A stretch of 64,000 nucleotides of DNA from positions 224,483 through 288,482 of the forward strand of contig JAFRXO010000032.1 of the NCBI GenBank assembly GCA_017443465.1, given 5' to 3'. The stretch comes from Bacteroidales bacterium (GTDB lineage: Bacteria > Bacteroidota > Bacteroidia > Bacteroidales > UBA932). The notes beneath the pieces were generated by a model. It was not told where the DNA came from. It saw only the letters and a list, made by a program, of their open reading frames with translations, and did not search any database. Below are positions 8,996 to 17,423 of the stretch, piece after piece (position 1 is the first letter of the stretch; each line of letters starts with the position of its first letter). Both the position numbers and the translations under genes were made by a program.

Positions 8996-9910
8996 ATGCA
9001 TATATCAGAAATACTTACATCCGGCGGGCCGGCGTTCCCGTCAATTGAGATCGTCCCCCCGAAACACGGGATAAGCAAGTCAGAGCTTATTGAAAGCATC
9101 AGGCCATTCATGGAATTCTCTCCGAAGTACGTGAATGTCACTTGCCATCGTGATGAACTGGAGTTCAGGCAGGAAGCCGACGGAAGCTACTCCAGGCATA
9201 TGGTCAGGAGCCGTGTAAGTCCGGTCGCGGTGTGCGCCGCTGTTATGAATCATTTTGATATAGAAGTGGTTCCGCATGTAATTTGTGCAGGCGCCTCTGT
9301 GGACAGGATCGAGAGTGAACTGAAGGATTTCGCCTTCATGGGAGTAGAAAACCTTATGGCTCTCCGCGGCGATCCCCAGGCCGGAGAAAAGCGGTTCGTC
9401 CCGGAAAAGGACGGATATGCCCATGCGGATGAACTGGTAGCTGCCATCAAAGGTCTGGACGCCGGATTCTGTGTAGGGGTCGGAGCCTATCCTGAAAAGC
9501 ATTTCGAGGCTGCGAACCTGGAGGAAGACATAGCCAATCTGAAGCGTAAAGTCGACGCAGGGGCGGATTACATCATTACACAGATGTTTTTCGACAATTC
9601 TAAATTCTTCAATTTCGTCAGACTGTGCCGTGAAGCTGGGATCACTGTCCCCATTGTCCCGGGAATCAAGCCGCTGACTTCCACTCGCCATCTGGAACTT
9701 CTTCCACAGGCGTTCTCTATCGATATTCCCCAGGAACTCTCCTCGCAGGTTCGTGCCGCCGGTGACGACCGGCAGGCTGTGTCACGTATAGGAACAGACT
9801 GGTGCATAGCCCAGTGCAGGGAGTTGATCTCAAGTGGGGCCCCTGCTGTCCATTTCTTTACGATGGGGAAAGCGGAGAATGTCGTGAGGGTGATAAAAAA
9901 TGTTTTTTAA
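8996..9910 (+). CDS. metF: 5,10-Methylenetetrahydrofolate reductase
   Basis: 304 residues from ATG 8996, 20 bp after the reductase gene. It is a FAD-containing TIM barrel that reduces methylene-THF to 5-methyl-THF for MetH. Visible family features: SIEIVPPKHG at the N-terminus with the catalytic glutamate, NVTCHRDELEFR, LMALRGDPQ in the folate/FAD pocket, ITQMFFDN, and the PIVPGIKPLTS strand. Length agrees with the bacterial enzymes of about 290-320. It closes the metH cluster. The following 67 bp holds an AT-rich palindrome before the V-ATPase operon. Confidence 0.95.
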   Translation: MHISEILTSGGPAFPSIEIVPPKHGISKSELIESIRPFMEFSPKYVNVTCHRDELEFRQEADGSYSRHMVRSRVSPVAVCAAVMNHFDIEVVPHVICAGASVDRIESELKDFAFMGVENLMALRGDPQAGEKRFVPEKDGYAHADELVAAIKGLDAGFCVGVGAYPEKHFEAANLEEDIANLKRKVDAGADYIITQMFFDNSKFFNFVRLCREAGITVPIVPGIKPLTSTRHLELLPQAFSIDIPQELSSQVRAAGDDRQAVSRIGTDWCIAQCRELISSGAPAVHFFTMGKAENVVRVIKNVF

Positions 9911-9920
9911 AAGTTAATCT

Positions 9921-9951
9921 TCTCATATATGAGAAATATTTATTATATTCG
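9921..9951 (+). promoter_or_regulatory. Palindrome and weak -7 element before the V-ATPase operon
   Basis: TCTCATATATGAGA (9921-9934) is a perfect 14-base palindrome. It lies 10 bp before TATATTCG (9944-9951), one base off the TAnnTTTG -7 consensus, and 44 bp before the first ATPase gene. The placement would fit an operator overlapping the promoter, but no regulator is known. It is close to, but not, the CATATG motif that is common in this window. Confidence 0.35.
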
Positions 9952-9977
9952 GGGAAATCGCATAATTATATAGCCAT

Positions 9978-10589
9978 ATGCAAGATAAATTACAGGAATT
10001 GACCGACAAGCTTTTCAAGGAAGGACTGTCAAAAGGAAAGGAAGAAGGAGAGGCTCTCCTTGCCGATGCGAAACGCCAGGCCGGAGAAATCGTGGCAGCT
10101 GCCAAGGCCAAGGCGGAGGAAATCGTTTCCGAAGCCCAGAGGCAGGCAGAAGACACCAAACGGAAGGCAGAGAGCGACATCCGCATGGCTGCTGATGAAA
10201 GCCTCCAGACCGTCCGTTCTACCATCTGTGACGCCCTTGTCGCCAAAATGTCCGCCCTGCAGGTGGACGAGGCCCTTTCTTCGGAAGAATTTGTCAAGGG
10301 GCTGATTAAGGCCGTTGCATCCAATTTCAGTGCAGAAGATTCCAGGGACCTTGAGATGGTCCTTCCCGAGTCTTTGCAGAAAGGGCTGGAGCCATTCGTG
10401 AAGAATGAACTCGCCGGCATGCTCGGAAAAGGGATCGACGTCTCCTTCTCCAGGAAGATCGGCGGAGGCATGCAGATCGGACCAAAGGACGGAGGTTACT
10501 ATATCAGTCTGACCGACGGCACGTTCAAAGACTTGATTTCCAGCTATCTGCGTCCTGTTACCAAGAAAATCCTCTTCGATCAGCAATAG
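9978..10589 (+). CDS. atpE: V-type ATP synthase subunit E
   Basis: 203 residues. The N-terminal half (about 5-90) is a long charged helix rich in Lys, Glu and Ala, typical of the peripheral stalk; the C-terminal half is the globular domain that caps the A3B3 head, ending near the VSFSRKIGGGMQIG and YYISLTDGTFKDLI segments. First gene of the seven-gene V-ATPase operon, with the order E-DUF2764-A-B-D-I-K seen in Bacteroidota and Chlamydiae. The start ATG lies in CATATG, 6 bp after a run of A/T. The next gene begins 5 bp after its stop. Confidence 0.9.
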   Translation: MQDKLQELTDKLFKEGLSKGKEEGEALLADAKRQAGEIVAAAKAKAEEIVSEAQRQAEDTKRKAESDIRMAADESLQTVRSTICDALVAKMSALQVDEALSSEEFVKGLIKAVASNFSAEDSRDLEMVLPESLQKGLEPFVKNELAGMLGKGIDVSFSRKIGGGMQIGPKDGGYYISLTDGTFKDLISSYLRPVTKKILFDQQ

Positions 10590-10594
10590 TCCTG

Positions 10595-11188
10595 ATGAAC
10601 AATTACGAGTACATCATAGCCTCGCTGCCTGTCCTGGATAAGGATATGCATGCAGGAGCTTTGGATCCCGAGGGCTTGACCCAATGGATACGGAGCCAGT
10701 GCTCAGCCCAGGACAATGCCCTCATCGACAAGCTTCTTTCCGGCTTTGAAGGAAGCGGTCTGGACGAGGAATTCTATTCAGATGCGTCCAGAAGCGGCAA
10801 CTCATATGTCCGGGACTGGTTTGCATATGACCTGACGATGCGCAATGCCAAGGTGCGGTGGCTTAACAAGCGCCTTGGGCGGCCGGCATCGATGGATACC
10901 CTACCTGAGCCGGAGCCTGACGCGGCCGTAGTCTCGAAGATAGACTCCGCCCTCGGGATTGAAGGTATCCTGGAGAGAGAAAGAGCCCTGGATGACCTTC
11001 TTTGGACGAAGTCTGCGGAGTTGGTTACATATGATTATTTCGATATCAATGTAGTCCTTTCCTTCCTGACCAGGCTTAACATCGTCAACCGGTGGATTGC
11101 CCTTGATGAAGAAAGCGGACGGGAGATGTTCCGCAAGCTGGTAAAGGAGGTCCGCGGCACTTTCGGCGAAGTACATTACGAAGGATGA
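10595..11188 (+). CDS. DUF2764 protein of the V-ATPase operon
   Basis: 197 residues, mostly predicted helix, no signal peptide. It resembles the DUF2764 proteins found between subunits E and A in V-ATPase operons of Bacteroidota, spirochaetes and Chlamydiae. Motifs such as YIIASLPVLD at the start and WLNKRLGRP in the middle are visible, together with the C-terminal ...LTRLNIVNRW helix. Because this operon type lacks a recognisable subunit C, the family has been suspected of filling that role (the central-stalk socket on the rotor ring). That function is inferred from position, not shown by sequence. Confidence 0.8.
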   Translation: MNNYEYIIASLPVLDKDMHAGALDPEGLTQWIRSQCSAQDNALIDKLLSGFEGSGLDEEFYSDASRSGNSYVRDWFAYDLTMRNAKVRWLNKRLGRPASMDTLPEPEPDAAVVSKIDSALGIEGILERERALDDLLWTKSAELVTYDYFDINVVLSFLTRLNIVNRWIALDEESGREMFRKLVKEVRGTFGEVHYEG

Positions 11189-11213
11189 TAAAGACAAAAT
11201 ATATAAGAACCAT

Positions 11214-12968
11214 ATGAAAACAACCGGAAAGGTTATCGGAATCGTCTCTAACCTGGTAACGGTCCAGGTGGACGGCCCGGTGTCCGAGAATGAAATCTGT
11301 TACATCGATCTTGACGGCACCGACCTCATGTCGGAGGTTATCAAGGTCAACGGCGACAAAGCCTCCGTGCAGGTCTATGAAAGCACTCGCGGACTCAAGA
11401 ACGGTGCTAAAGTGGAGTTCGCCGGCAGGATGCTGGAGATTACCCTTGGCCCCGGCCTGCTTTCCAGTGTCTATGACGGTCTGCAGAACAATCTGGCCAC
11501 TATGGACGGGGTCTTTCTCCGCAGGGGCGAATACACCCAGGCCCTGGATCCCGAGAAACTGTGGGACTTCACTCCCCTGGCTTCCGCAGGAGACAAGGTC
11601 ATCGCCGCCGACTGGCTAGGTGAGGTCAAAGAGGCCTGGCTGACCCACAAGATCATGGTCCCGTTCAGCTTTAAGGGGGAATTCACAGTCAAGTCAGTTG
11701 TCCCGGAAGGCCAGTACACTATCGGCCAGGCAATAGCTGTCCTTACTGATGAAGAGGGACAGGACGTCGAGGTTACAATGACCCAGAAATGGCCCGTGAA
11801 GATGGCTATCCGCAATTACAGGGAGAAACCCCGTCCGGACAAAGTCATGGAGACCGGAGTCAGGTGTATCGACACCCTTAATCCTATCGCGGAAGGCGGC
11901 ACCGGATTCATCCCCGGACCTTTCGGCTGCGGAAAGACAGTGCTCCAGCATGCCATCGCACGTCAGGCTGATGCCGATGTGATCGTGATGGCAGCCTGCG
12001 GAGAACGTGCGAACGAGGTCGTTGAAATCTTCACCGAGTTTCCCGAACTGATCGACCCGCACACCGGCAGGTACCTGATGGAGCGTACGACTATAGTCTG
12101 TAACACCTCAAACATGCCTGTCGCAGCCCGAGAGGCGTCCGTCTACACCGCAATGACCATATGCGAGTACTACCGGTCGATGGGACTTAAGTGCCTCCTT
12201 CTTGCAGATTCCACTTCCCGCTGGGCACAGGCTCTCCGCGAGATGTCCAACCGTATGGAAGAGCTTCCGGGTGCCGATGCTTTCCCGGTTGACCTTTCAT
12301 CTATCATCTCCAGTTTCTATGCACGTGCCGGAAAGGTAGTCCTTAACAATGGCAGCACCGGAGCCATCACATTCATCGGGACGGTCTCCCCTGCCGGCGG
12401 AAACCTGAAGGAACCCGTCACAGAATCTACCAAGAAGGCCGCAAGGTGCTTCTATGCATTGGAGCAGAACAGGGCTGACCAGAAACGATATCCGGCCGTG
12501 AGCCCGATGGACTCATATTCCAAATATCTGGAATATCCCGAAATCCAGGAATGGCTTGAGGAGAATGTGGAAAAAGGCTGGGTGGAGAAAGTCAGTTCCT
12601 TCAAGAGGATGATCCGCCAGGGCAAGGAAGCCAGTGACCAGATCAACATCCTGGGTGATGACGGCGTCCCCGTTTCTTACCATGAGACTTTCTGGAAAGC
12701 TGAACTGCTTGACTTTACTTTCCTGCAGCAGGACGGATTCGATGCGATCGATGCGCTCTGCCCGTGGGAGAGACAGAGATACATGATGGACCTGGTCCTT
12801 GACATATGCGCCCGTAAGTTCGATTTCGAGGACTATGAGAAGTGCAGGAACTGGTTCAAGGAGCTTATCAACCTTATCCGCCAGATGAACTATCTGCCGT
12901 TCAAGGAAGCGGAGTTCGAAAAATTCCATGGTCAACTAGAAAACATCCTCGAGCAAAATGGCAAATAG
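11214..12968 (+). CDS. atpA: V-type ATP synthase catalytic subunit A
   Basis: 584 residues, the usual length. Order: N-terminal beta-barrel (GKVIGIVSNLVTVQV), the A-specific non-homologous insertion (about 110-200), then the RecA-like core with the Walker A loop GPFGCGKT (residues 235-242), the catalytic GERANEV segment, Walker B near LLLADSTSRWA, and the C-terminal helical domain. It hydrolyses or makes ATP in the A3B3 head. The stop lies inside the start of subunit B (an 11-base overlap), so translation of A and B is coupled, which suits their equal stoichiometry. Confidence 0.97.
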   Translation: MKTTGKVIGIVSNLVTVQVDGPVSENEICYIDLDGTDLMSEVIKVNGDKASVQVYESTRGLKNGAKVEFAGRMLEITLGPGLLSSVYDGLQNNLATMDGVFLRRGEYTQALDPEKLWDFTPLASAGDKVIAADWLGEVKEAWLTHKIMVPFSFKGEFTVKSVVPEGQYTIGQAIAVLTDEEGQDVEVTMTQKWPVKMAIRNYREKPRPDKVMETGVRCIDTLNPIAEGGTGFIPGPFGCGKTVLQHAIARQADADVIVMAACGERANEVVEIFTEFPELIDPHTGRYLMERTTIVCNTSNMPVAAREASVYTAMTICEYYRSMGLKCLLLADSTSRWAQALREMSNRMEELPGADAFPVDLSSIISSFYARAGKVVLNNGSTGAITFIGTVSPAGGNLKEPVTESTKKAARCFYALEQNRADQKRYPAVSPMDSYSKYLEYPEIQEWLEENVEKGWVEKVSSFKRMIRQGKEASDQINILGDDGVPVSYHETFWKAELLDFTFLQQDGFDAIDALCPWERQRYMMDLVLDICARKFDFEDYEKCRNWFKELINLIRQMNYLPFKEAEFEKFHGQLENILEQNGK

Positions 12969-14280
12969 AGTATATCAGAGAATCTACACGAAACTGGAAG
13001 CCATTACCAAGGCAACCGTTTCCGTCAGGGCGACCGGAGCTTCGAACGACGAACTTGCGGTAGTTGCCGGACGTCTCGCACAGGTAGTGCGGACAAAAGG
13101 TGACATAGTCACTTTGCAGGTTTTTTCCGGAACGGAAGGTATTCCTACCGATGCCGAGGTCATTTTCATGGGAGAGCCGCCCGTAATCAAGGTGGGAGAC
13201 CAGCTTTCGGGCCGTTTCTTCAATGCATATGGGAAACCTATCGACGGCGGGCCGGAGCCCGAGGGTGAGGCACGTGAGATCGGAGGCCCTTCCGTCAACC
13301 CGTACAAGAGGCGTCAGCCGTCCCAGCTCATTCCGACCGGTATTGCAGGCATAGACCTCAATAATACAATTGTTTCCGGTCAGAAGATCCCGTTCTTCGC
13401 CGACCCGGACCAGCCTTATAACCAGGTTATCGCCGACGTTGCCATGAGGGCAGACGTTGACAAGATCATCCTCGGAGGAATGGGACTGTCAAATGACGAC
13501 TATCTCTTCTTCCGTAAGTCCTTCGAGTCTGCCGGAGCATTGGACAAGATCATATGCTTCGTCAATACTACCGAGGACCCGACTGTCGAGCGTCTCCTTA
13601 TTCCGGACACAGCACTTACCGCTGCTGAATATTTCGCAGTTGACAAGAATGAAAAGGTACTGGTCCTCCTGACCGACATGACCCTCTATTGTGATGCCCT
13701 GTCGATAGTCAGCAACCGCATGGACCAGATCCCGTCAAAGGATTCCATGCCCGGCTCTCTCTATTCTGATCTTGCGAAGATCTACGAAAAGGCCGTGCAG
13801 TTGCCATCGGGAGGTTCTATAACCATTATCGCCGTCACTACCCTCAATGACGGGGACATCACTCACGCTATCCCGGACAACACTGGCTATATTACTGAAG
13901 GCCAGTTGTTCCTGAGGGCTGATGCAGATTCCGGAAAGGTAATCATCGATCCGTTCCGTTCGCTCTCCAGGTTGAAACAGAACGTCCAGAACAAGAAGAC
14001 CCGTGAGGACCATAGCCAGATAATGAATGCCGGAGTGCGCCTGTACGCGGATGCCCAGAATGCCAAGACAAAGCTTGAGAACGGCTTTGACCTTTCGGAT
14101 TACGACCACCGGTGCCTCGCATATGCCAAGGAATATGCGACGAAACTTCTGGCGATTGACGTCAACATCTCTATAGATGAGATGCTTGACACCGCCTGGT
14201 CTTTGTTCGCAAAGTATTTCTCGAAGGCGGAAACCGGTATCAAGCAAGCGCTTATTGATAAATACTGGAAAGGAAACTAG
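12958..14280 (+). CDS. atpB: V-type ATP synthase regulatory subunit B
   Basis: 440 residues. Same fold as subunit A but without the Walker A loop, as expected for the non-catalytic B subunit. Visible are LAQVVRTKGDIVTLQVF in the N-terminal barrel, the QLIPTGIAGIDLNNT region replacing the P-loop area, LTDMTLYCDAL, the SIVSNRMDQIPSKD stretch and the SLSRLKQN segment near the interface. It begins inside the end of atpA and ends 2 bp before atpD. The product completes the hexameric head. Confidence 0.97.
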   Translation: MANRVYQRIYTKLEAITKATVSVRATGASNDELAVVAGRLAQVVRTKGDIVTLQVFSGTEGIPTDAEVIFMGEPPVIKVGDQLSGRFFNAYGKPIDGGPEPEGEAREIGGPSVNPYKRRQPSQLIPTGIAGIDLNNTIVSGQKIPFFADPDQPYNQVIADVAMRADVDKIILGGMGLSNDDYLFFRKSFESAGALDKIICFVNTTEDPTVERLLIPDTALTAAEYFAVDKNEKVLVLLTDMTLYCDALSIVSNRMDQIPSKDSMPGSLYSDLAKIYEKAVQLPSGGSITIIAVTTLNDGDITHAIPDNTGYITEGQLFLRADADSGKVIIDPFRSLSRLKQNVQNKKTREDHSQIMNAGVRLYADAQNAKTKLENGFDLSDYDHRCLAYAKEYATKLLAIDVNISIDEMLDTAWSLFAKYFSKAETGIKQALIDKYWKGN

Positions 14281-14282
14281 GG

Positions 14283-14891
14283 ATGCCTATCAAGTTCCAA
14301 TATAACAAGACTTCGCTGAACGAGATCACCAAGCAGCTCAAAGTCCGTCTCAACGCTCTCCCAACCCTCAAGAACAAGGAGAGCGCCCTGAGGATGGAAG
14401 TGGGCCGTGCTAAGGAGCGTGCAGAGAAGCTGCTCTCCGAACTGGATGCGGCTATGGAAAAATATGATTCCATCTCCGCACTCTGGAACGAGTTCGATCC
14501 GGGACTGGTAAGGATTACCGGCGTTGACATGGTGACTGTGAAAGTCGCCGGAGTCAAGACCCCGGAACTGCGGGAAGTTTTCTTTGAACTCCAGCCGTTC
14601 AATGCCTTCAGCAAACCTGCCTGGTATGCAGATGGAGTGGAAATCCTCAAAGACCTGTCCCGTCTTGGAATCGAATCGGAAGTAAGCCGCGAGAAAGCGC
14701 GTGTCCTGGATTGGCAGCGTAAGAAGACTACCCAGAAGGTGAACCTTTACGAAAAGGTCCAGATCCCTGGTTACCAGGAAGCTATCAGGAAGATCAAGAG
14801 ATTCATGGAGGATGAGGAGAACCTGTCCAAGGCCTCATCCAAGATAGTCAAGAACCGTCATGCAGAGGAGGAGGCTCTGGAAGCGATATGA
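14283..14891 (+). CDS. atpD: V-type ATP synthase subunit D (central rotor shaft)
   Basis: 202 residues, nearly all helical, with long N- and C-terminal coiled-coil arms (about 5-70 and 130-200) as in subunit D, which rotates inside the A3B3 head. The N-terminal KTSLNEITKQLKVRLNALPTLKNKES matches the family. No separate subunit F gene lies in the operon. The start is 2 bp after atpB stops and the stop overlaps the atpI start by 4 bases. Confidence 0.93.
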   Translation: MPIKFQYNKTSLNEITKQLKVRLNALPTLKNKESALRMEVGRAKERAEKLLSELDAAMEKYDSISALWNEFDPGLVRITGVDMVTVKVAGVKTPELREVFFELQPFNAFSKPAWYADGVEILKDLSRLGIESEVSREKARVLDWQRKKTTQKVNLYEKVQIPGYQEAIRKIKRFMEDEENLSKASSKIVKNRHAEEEALEAI

Positions 14892-16729
14892 TTGAGAAAA
14901 TGAACCGCTGCTCCTTTGTCCTCCTCAGCGGAGATGAAGAGAAATTCCTGAAAGACCTCCAGGACCTGGGCATGGTCGATATCACAAGGTCGTCCAAACC
15001 GGTGGATGACAAGTCTGCCGCCCTTCTGTCCAAGGTTGATTCCATCAAGAGGGCCCTCGAATGGTTCAAAGGCTCGGACGATTCACAGGACCGGGACTTC
15101 AAGCAGATTAATGCATATGTGATAGGAACCGTATCAGATCCGCTGAAGGAGACTGCCGATAACATTTCCATGTTGGAGGAAACTTCCGCTGCCCTTTCAG
15201 ATGCATATGCTGAAAGGGAGGCCAGGCTTCATTGGGGACGCTTTGACGCCCAGGCCATTGCGGACCTGGAGAAAAACGGCCTCAAGATGCGTTTCTATAC
15301 GGTCAGGGCTAAGGATTTCGATCCGGGCTGGGCTTCCCTCTATTCCCTTACCGAAGTGTCCCGGGATGCAGACAAGGTCTGGTTCGTGACCGTTTCCGAT
15401 GATCCTGACTATTCATTCCCGATAGATGAAGTTCCTGCTCCTTCCGGAGACTACACAGTATCCGACCAGCAGATCGCTATCCTGGAAAAGAAGCTTCTCG
15501 ATTGCAAGTGCAGGCTTCACTCCCTCAAGAGGGACTATACCCATGTCCTGGAAAAGGATTGCAGCCAGCTTCTTTCGGAAGTAGACCGCTATCTTGCGAG
15601 CGTTGCGTCCACAAGGGCTGCCGATGGGCATTTAGTAGTGATGGAAGGATTCGTACCGCAGGATTGCGCGGAAAAGGTCCAGTCGGCCCTTGACAGGATG
15701 CCTGTAGTCTGCCTCCAGAGTGCCGCAACAGTAGAAGATAATCCCCCTATTAGCCTGAAGAACAATCGTTTCGTGAAGATGTTCGACATCCTGACCGATA
15801 TGTACGGGATGCCTGCATATGATGAATTCGATCCTACGGCATTCATCTCCATCTTCTTCACCCTGTTTTTCGCATTCTGCATGGGTGATGCTGGTTACGG
15901 CCTGGTTATCATTCTTGCCGGACTGCTGCTCAGGAAGTCCTCTATGAGGAGCATGAGTCCCCTGATCCTGACTCTCGGAGCTGCCACCACTGTCATAGGA
16001 TTCTTCTTCCATTCGTTCTTCTCCGTGGACATTTCCCAGTGGGGTTTCATCCAGAGCCTCGGCCTGAATAAGATAATGGTCCCCGGCGACAAGGTCGAGG
16101 TGCCCGGAATGGGTGCATATGACTGGAACATGATGCTGGCGCTGGTCTGCGGTGTGCTTCATATCGCACTGGCCCAGACAGTAAAGGCAATAGTTGCAAC
16201 CCGGAACAAGGGCTTCAAGGATTCGCTCGGGGTCTGGGGATGGACTATCCTGATAGTAGGCGCCGTAGCCATCGGCGCTTTCGCTCTCGCCGGAGTAATG
16301 AACAAGGAAGCGGCCAAGATAGCGATTATCGTCGTCGGAATCATATCCGGACTGTTCATTTTCTTCCTCAGGGACCTTCACAAGAGTCCCCTGTTCAATT
16401 TCGGGAACGGCCTCTGGGAGACCTACAACACAGCTACCGGACTTCTCTCGGATGTTCTTAGTTATCTCAGGCTTTATGCCCTCGGACTCGCAGGAAGCCT
16501 CCTTGGAGATGCCTTCAATGACCTGGGAGTCATGGTCCGCGGTGACGGAGGCGCAGGATGGATATTCTTCTTGTTCCTGGTAATCGTCGGGCATGTCCTC
16601 AATATCGCGATGTCCGGTTTGTCTGCATTCGTCCATCCCTTGAGGCTCAATTTCCTTGAATTCTTCAAGAATGCCGGATACAGCGGGACAGGACAGAAAT
16701 ACAACCCCCTCAAAGAAGAGACAATTTAG
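14888..16729 (+). CDS. atpI: V-type ATP synthase subunit I (membrane stator a)
   Basis: 613 residues. The N-terminal 310 residues are the soluble stalk-binding part; the C-terminal half holds about seven membrane helices starting at FISIFFTLFFAFCMGDAGYG (near 320). Within it, GLLSDVLSYLRLYALGLAGSLL (about 515-540) carries the essential arginine of the ion channel (SYLRLYALGLAG). A charged, helical hairpin lies near 190-240. It forms the static ion path against the K-ring. Overlap of 4 bases with atpD; 38 bp separate it from atpK. Confidence 0.95.
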   Translation: MIEKMNRCSFVLLSGDEEKFLKDLQDLGMVDITRSSKPVDDKSAALLSKVDSIKRALEWFKGSDDSQDRDFKQINAYVIGTVSDPLKETADNISMLEETSAALSDAYAEREARLHWGRFDAQAIADLEKNGLKMRFYTVRAKDFDPGWASLYSLTEVSRDADKVWFVTVSDDPDYSFPIDEVPAPSGDYTVSDQQIAILEKKLLDCKCRLHSLKRDYTHVLEKDCSQLLSEVDRYLASVASTRAADGHLVVMEGFVPQDCAEKVQSALDRMPVVCLQSAATVEDNPPISLKNNRFVKMFDILTDMYGMPAYDEFDPTAFISIFFTLFFAFCMGDAGYGLVIILAGLLLRKSSMRSMSPLILTLGAATTVIGFFFHSFFSVDISQWGFIQSLGLNKIMVPGDKVEVPGMGAYDWNMMLALVCGVLHIALAQTVKAIVATRNKGFKDSLGVWGWTILIVGAVAIGAFALAGVMNKEAAKIAIIVVGIISGLFIFFLRDLHKSPLFNFGNGLWETYNTATGLLSDVLSYLRLYALGLAGSLLGDAFNDLGVMVRGDGGAGWIFFLFLVIVGHVLNIAMSGLSAFVHPLRLNFLEFFKNAGYSGTGQKYNPLKEETI

Positions 16730-16746
16730 TATCGTAATATCTATAA

Positions 16747-17205
<459 letters not shown>

Positions 17206-17206
17206 A

Positions 17207-17249
17207 AAAGAAATAGAGAGAGCGGCTCAAAAAGGCCGCTCTCTCTATT
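17207..17249 (-). terminator. Intrinsic terminator for tRNA-Glu
   Basis: A perfect 15-bp inverted repeat: the arm AATAGAGAGAGCGGC at 17212-17226 pairs with 17235-17249 around an 8-base loop. On the minus strand the stem is followed by TTTCTTTTTT, so it reads as a strong terminator for the leftward tRNA-Glu transcript. On the plus strand no T-run follows, though the hairpin may still protect the 3' end of the V-ATPase mRNA. Confidence 0.85.
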
Positions 17250-17276
17250 CATCAGGCACCGTTTCCGGCACCCTTG

Positions 17277-17348
17277 TACTGGGTAGGAGAATCGAACTCC
17301 TATTGCAAGATTGAGAATCTTGAGTACTAACCGTTATACGAACCCAGC
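17277..17348 (-). tRNA. tRNA-Glu (anticodon CTC)
   Basis: A 72-base cloverleaf on the minus strand. The acceptor arm GCTGGGT pairs with ACCCAGT (one G-U pair at the end), followed by discriminator A; CCA is not encoded. The D-arm contains TAACGGTTAGTA. The anticodon stem CAAGA/TCTTG closes a loop TTCTCAA, giving anticodon CTC (reads GAG). The T-arm is AGGAG-TTCGATT-CTCCT. It has its own promoter at 17359-17391 and terminator at 17207-17249, so it is a single-gene unit between the V-ATPase operon and the mutase gene. Confidence 0.95.
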
Positions 17349-17358
17349 AAGTGTTCTG

Positions 17359-17391
17359 CAAAATTATGTAAAAAAAAGTATCTTTCAAATT
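17359..17391 (-). promoter_or_regulatory. Promoter of tRNA-Glu
   Basis: On the minus strand, TAATTTTG (17366-17359) matches the -7 consensus TAnnTTTG, and TTTG (17391-17388) lies 21 bp upstream, as expected for the -33 element. The tRNA 5' end is 10 bp after the -7 box. Confidence 0.75.
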
Positions 17392-17423
17392 ATTTTGAGA
17401 ATTCTTTAACAAATTGATCAAAA

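Noticed and set aside
15632-16636. Long minus-strand frame (334 codons) inside atpI
   Set aside because: It is antisense to the conserved stator gene, its translation has no domain, and it is only open because of the plus-strand codon bias.
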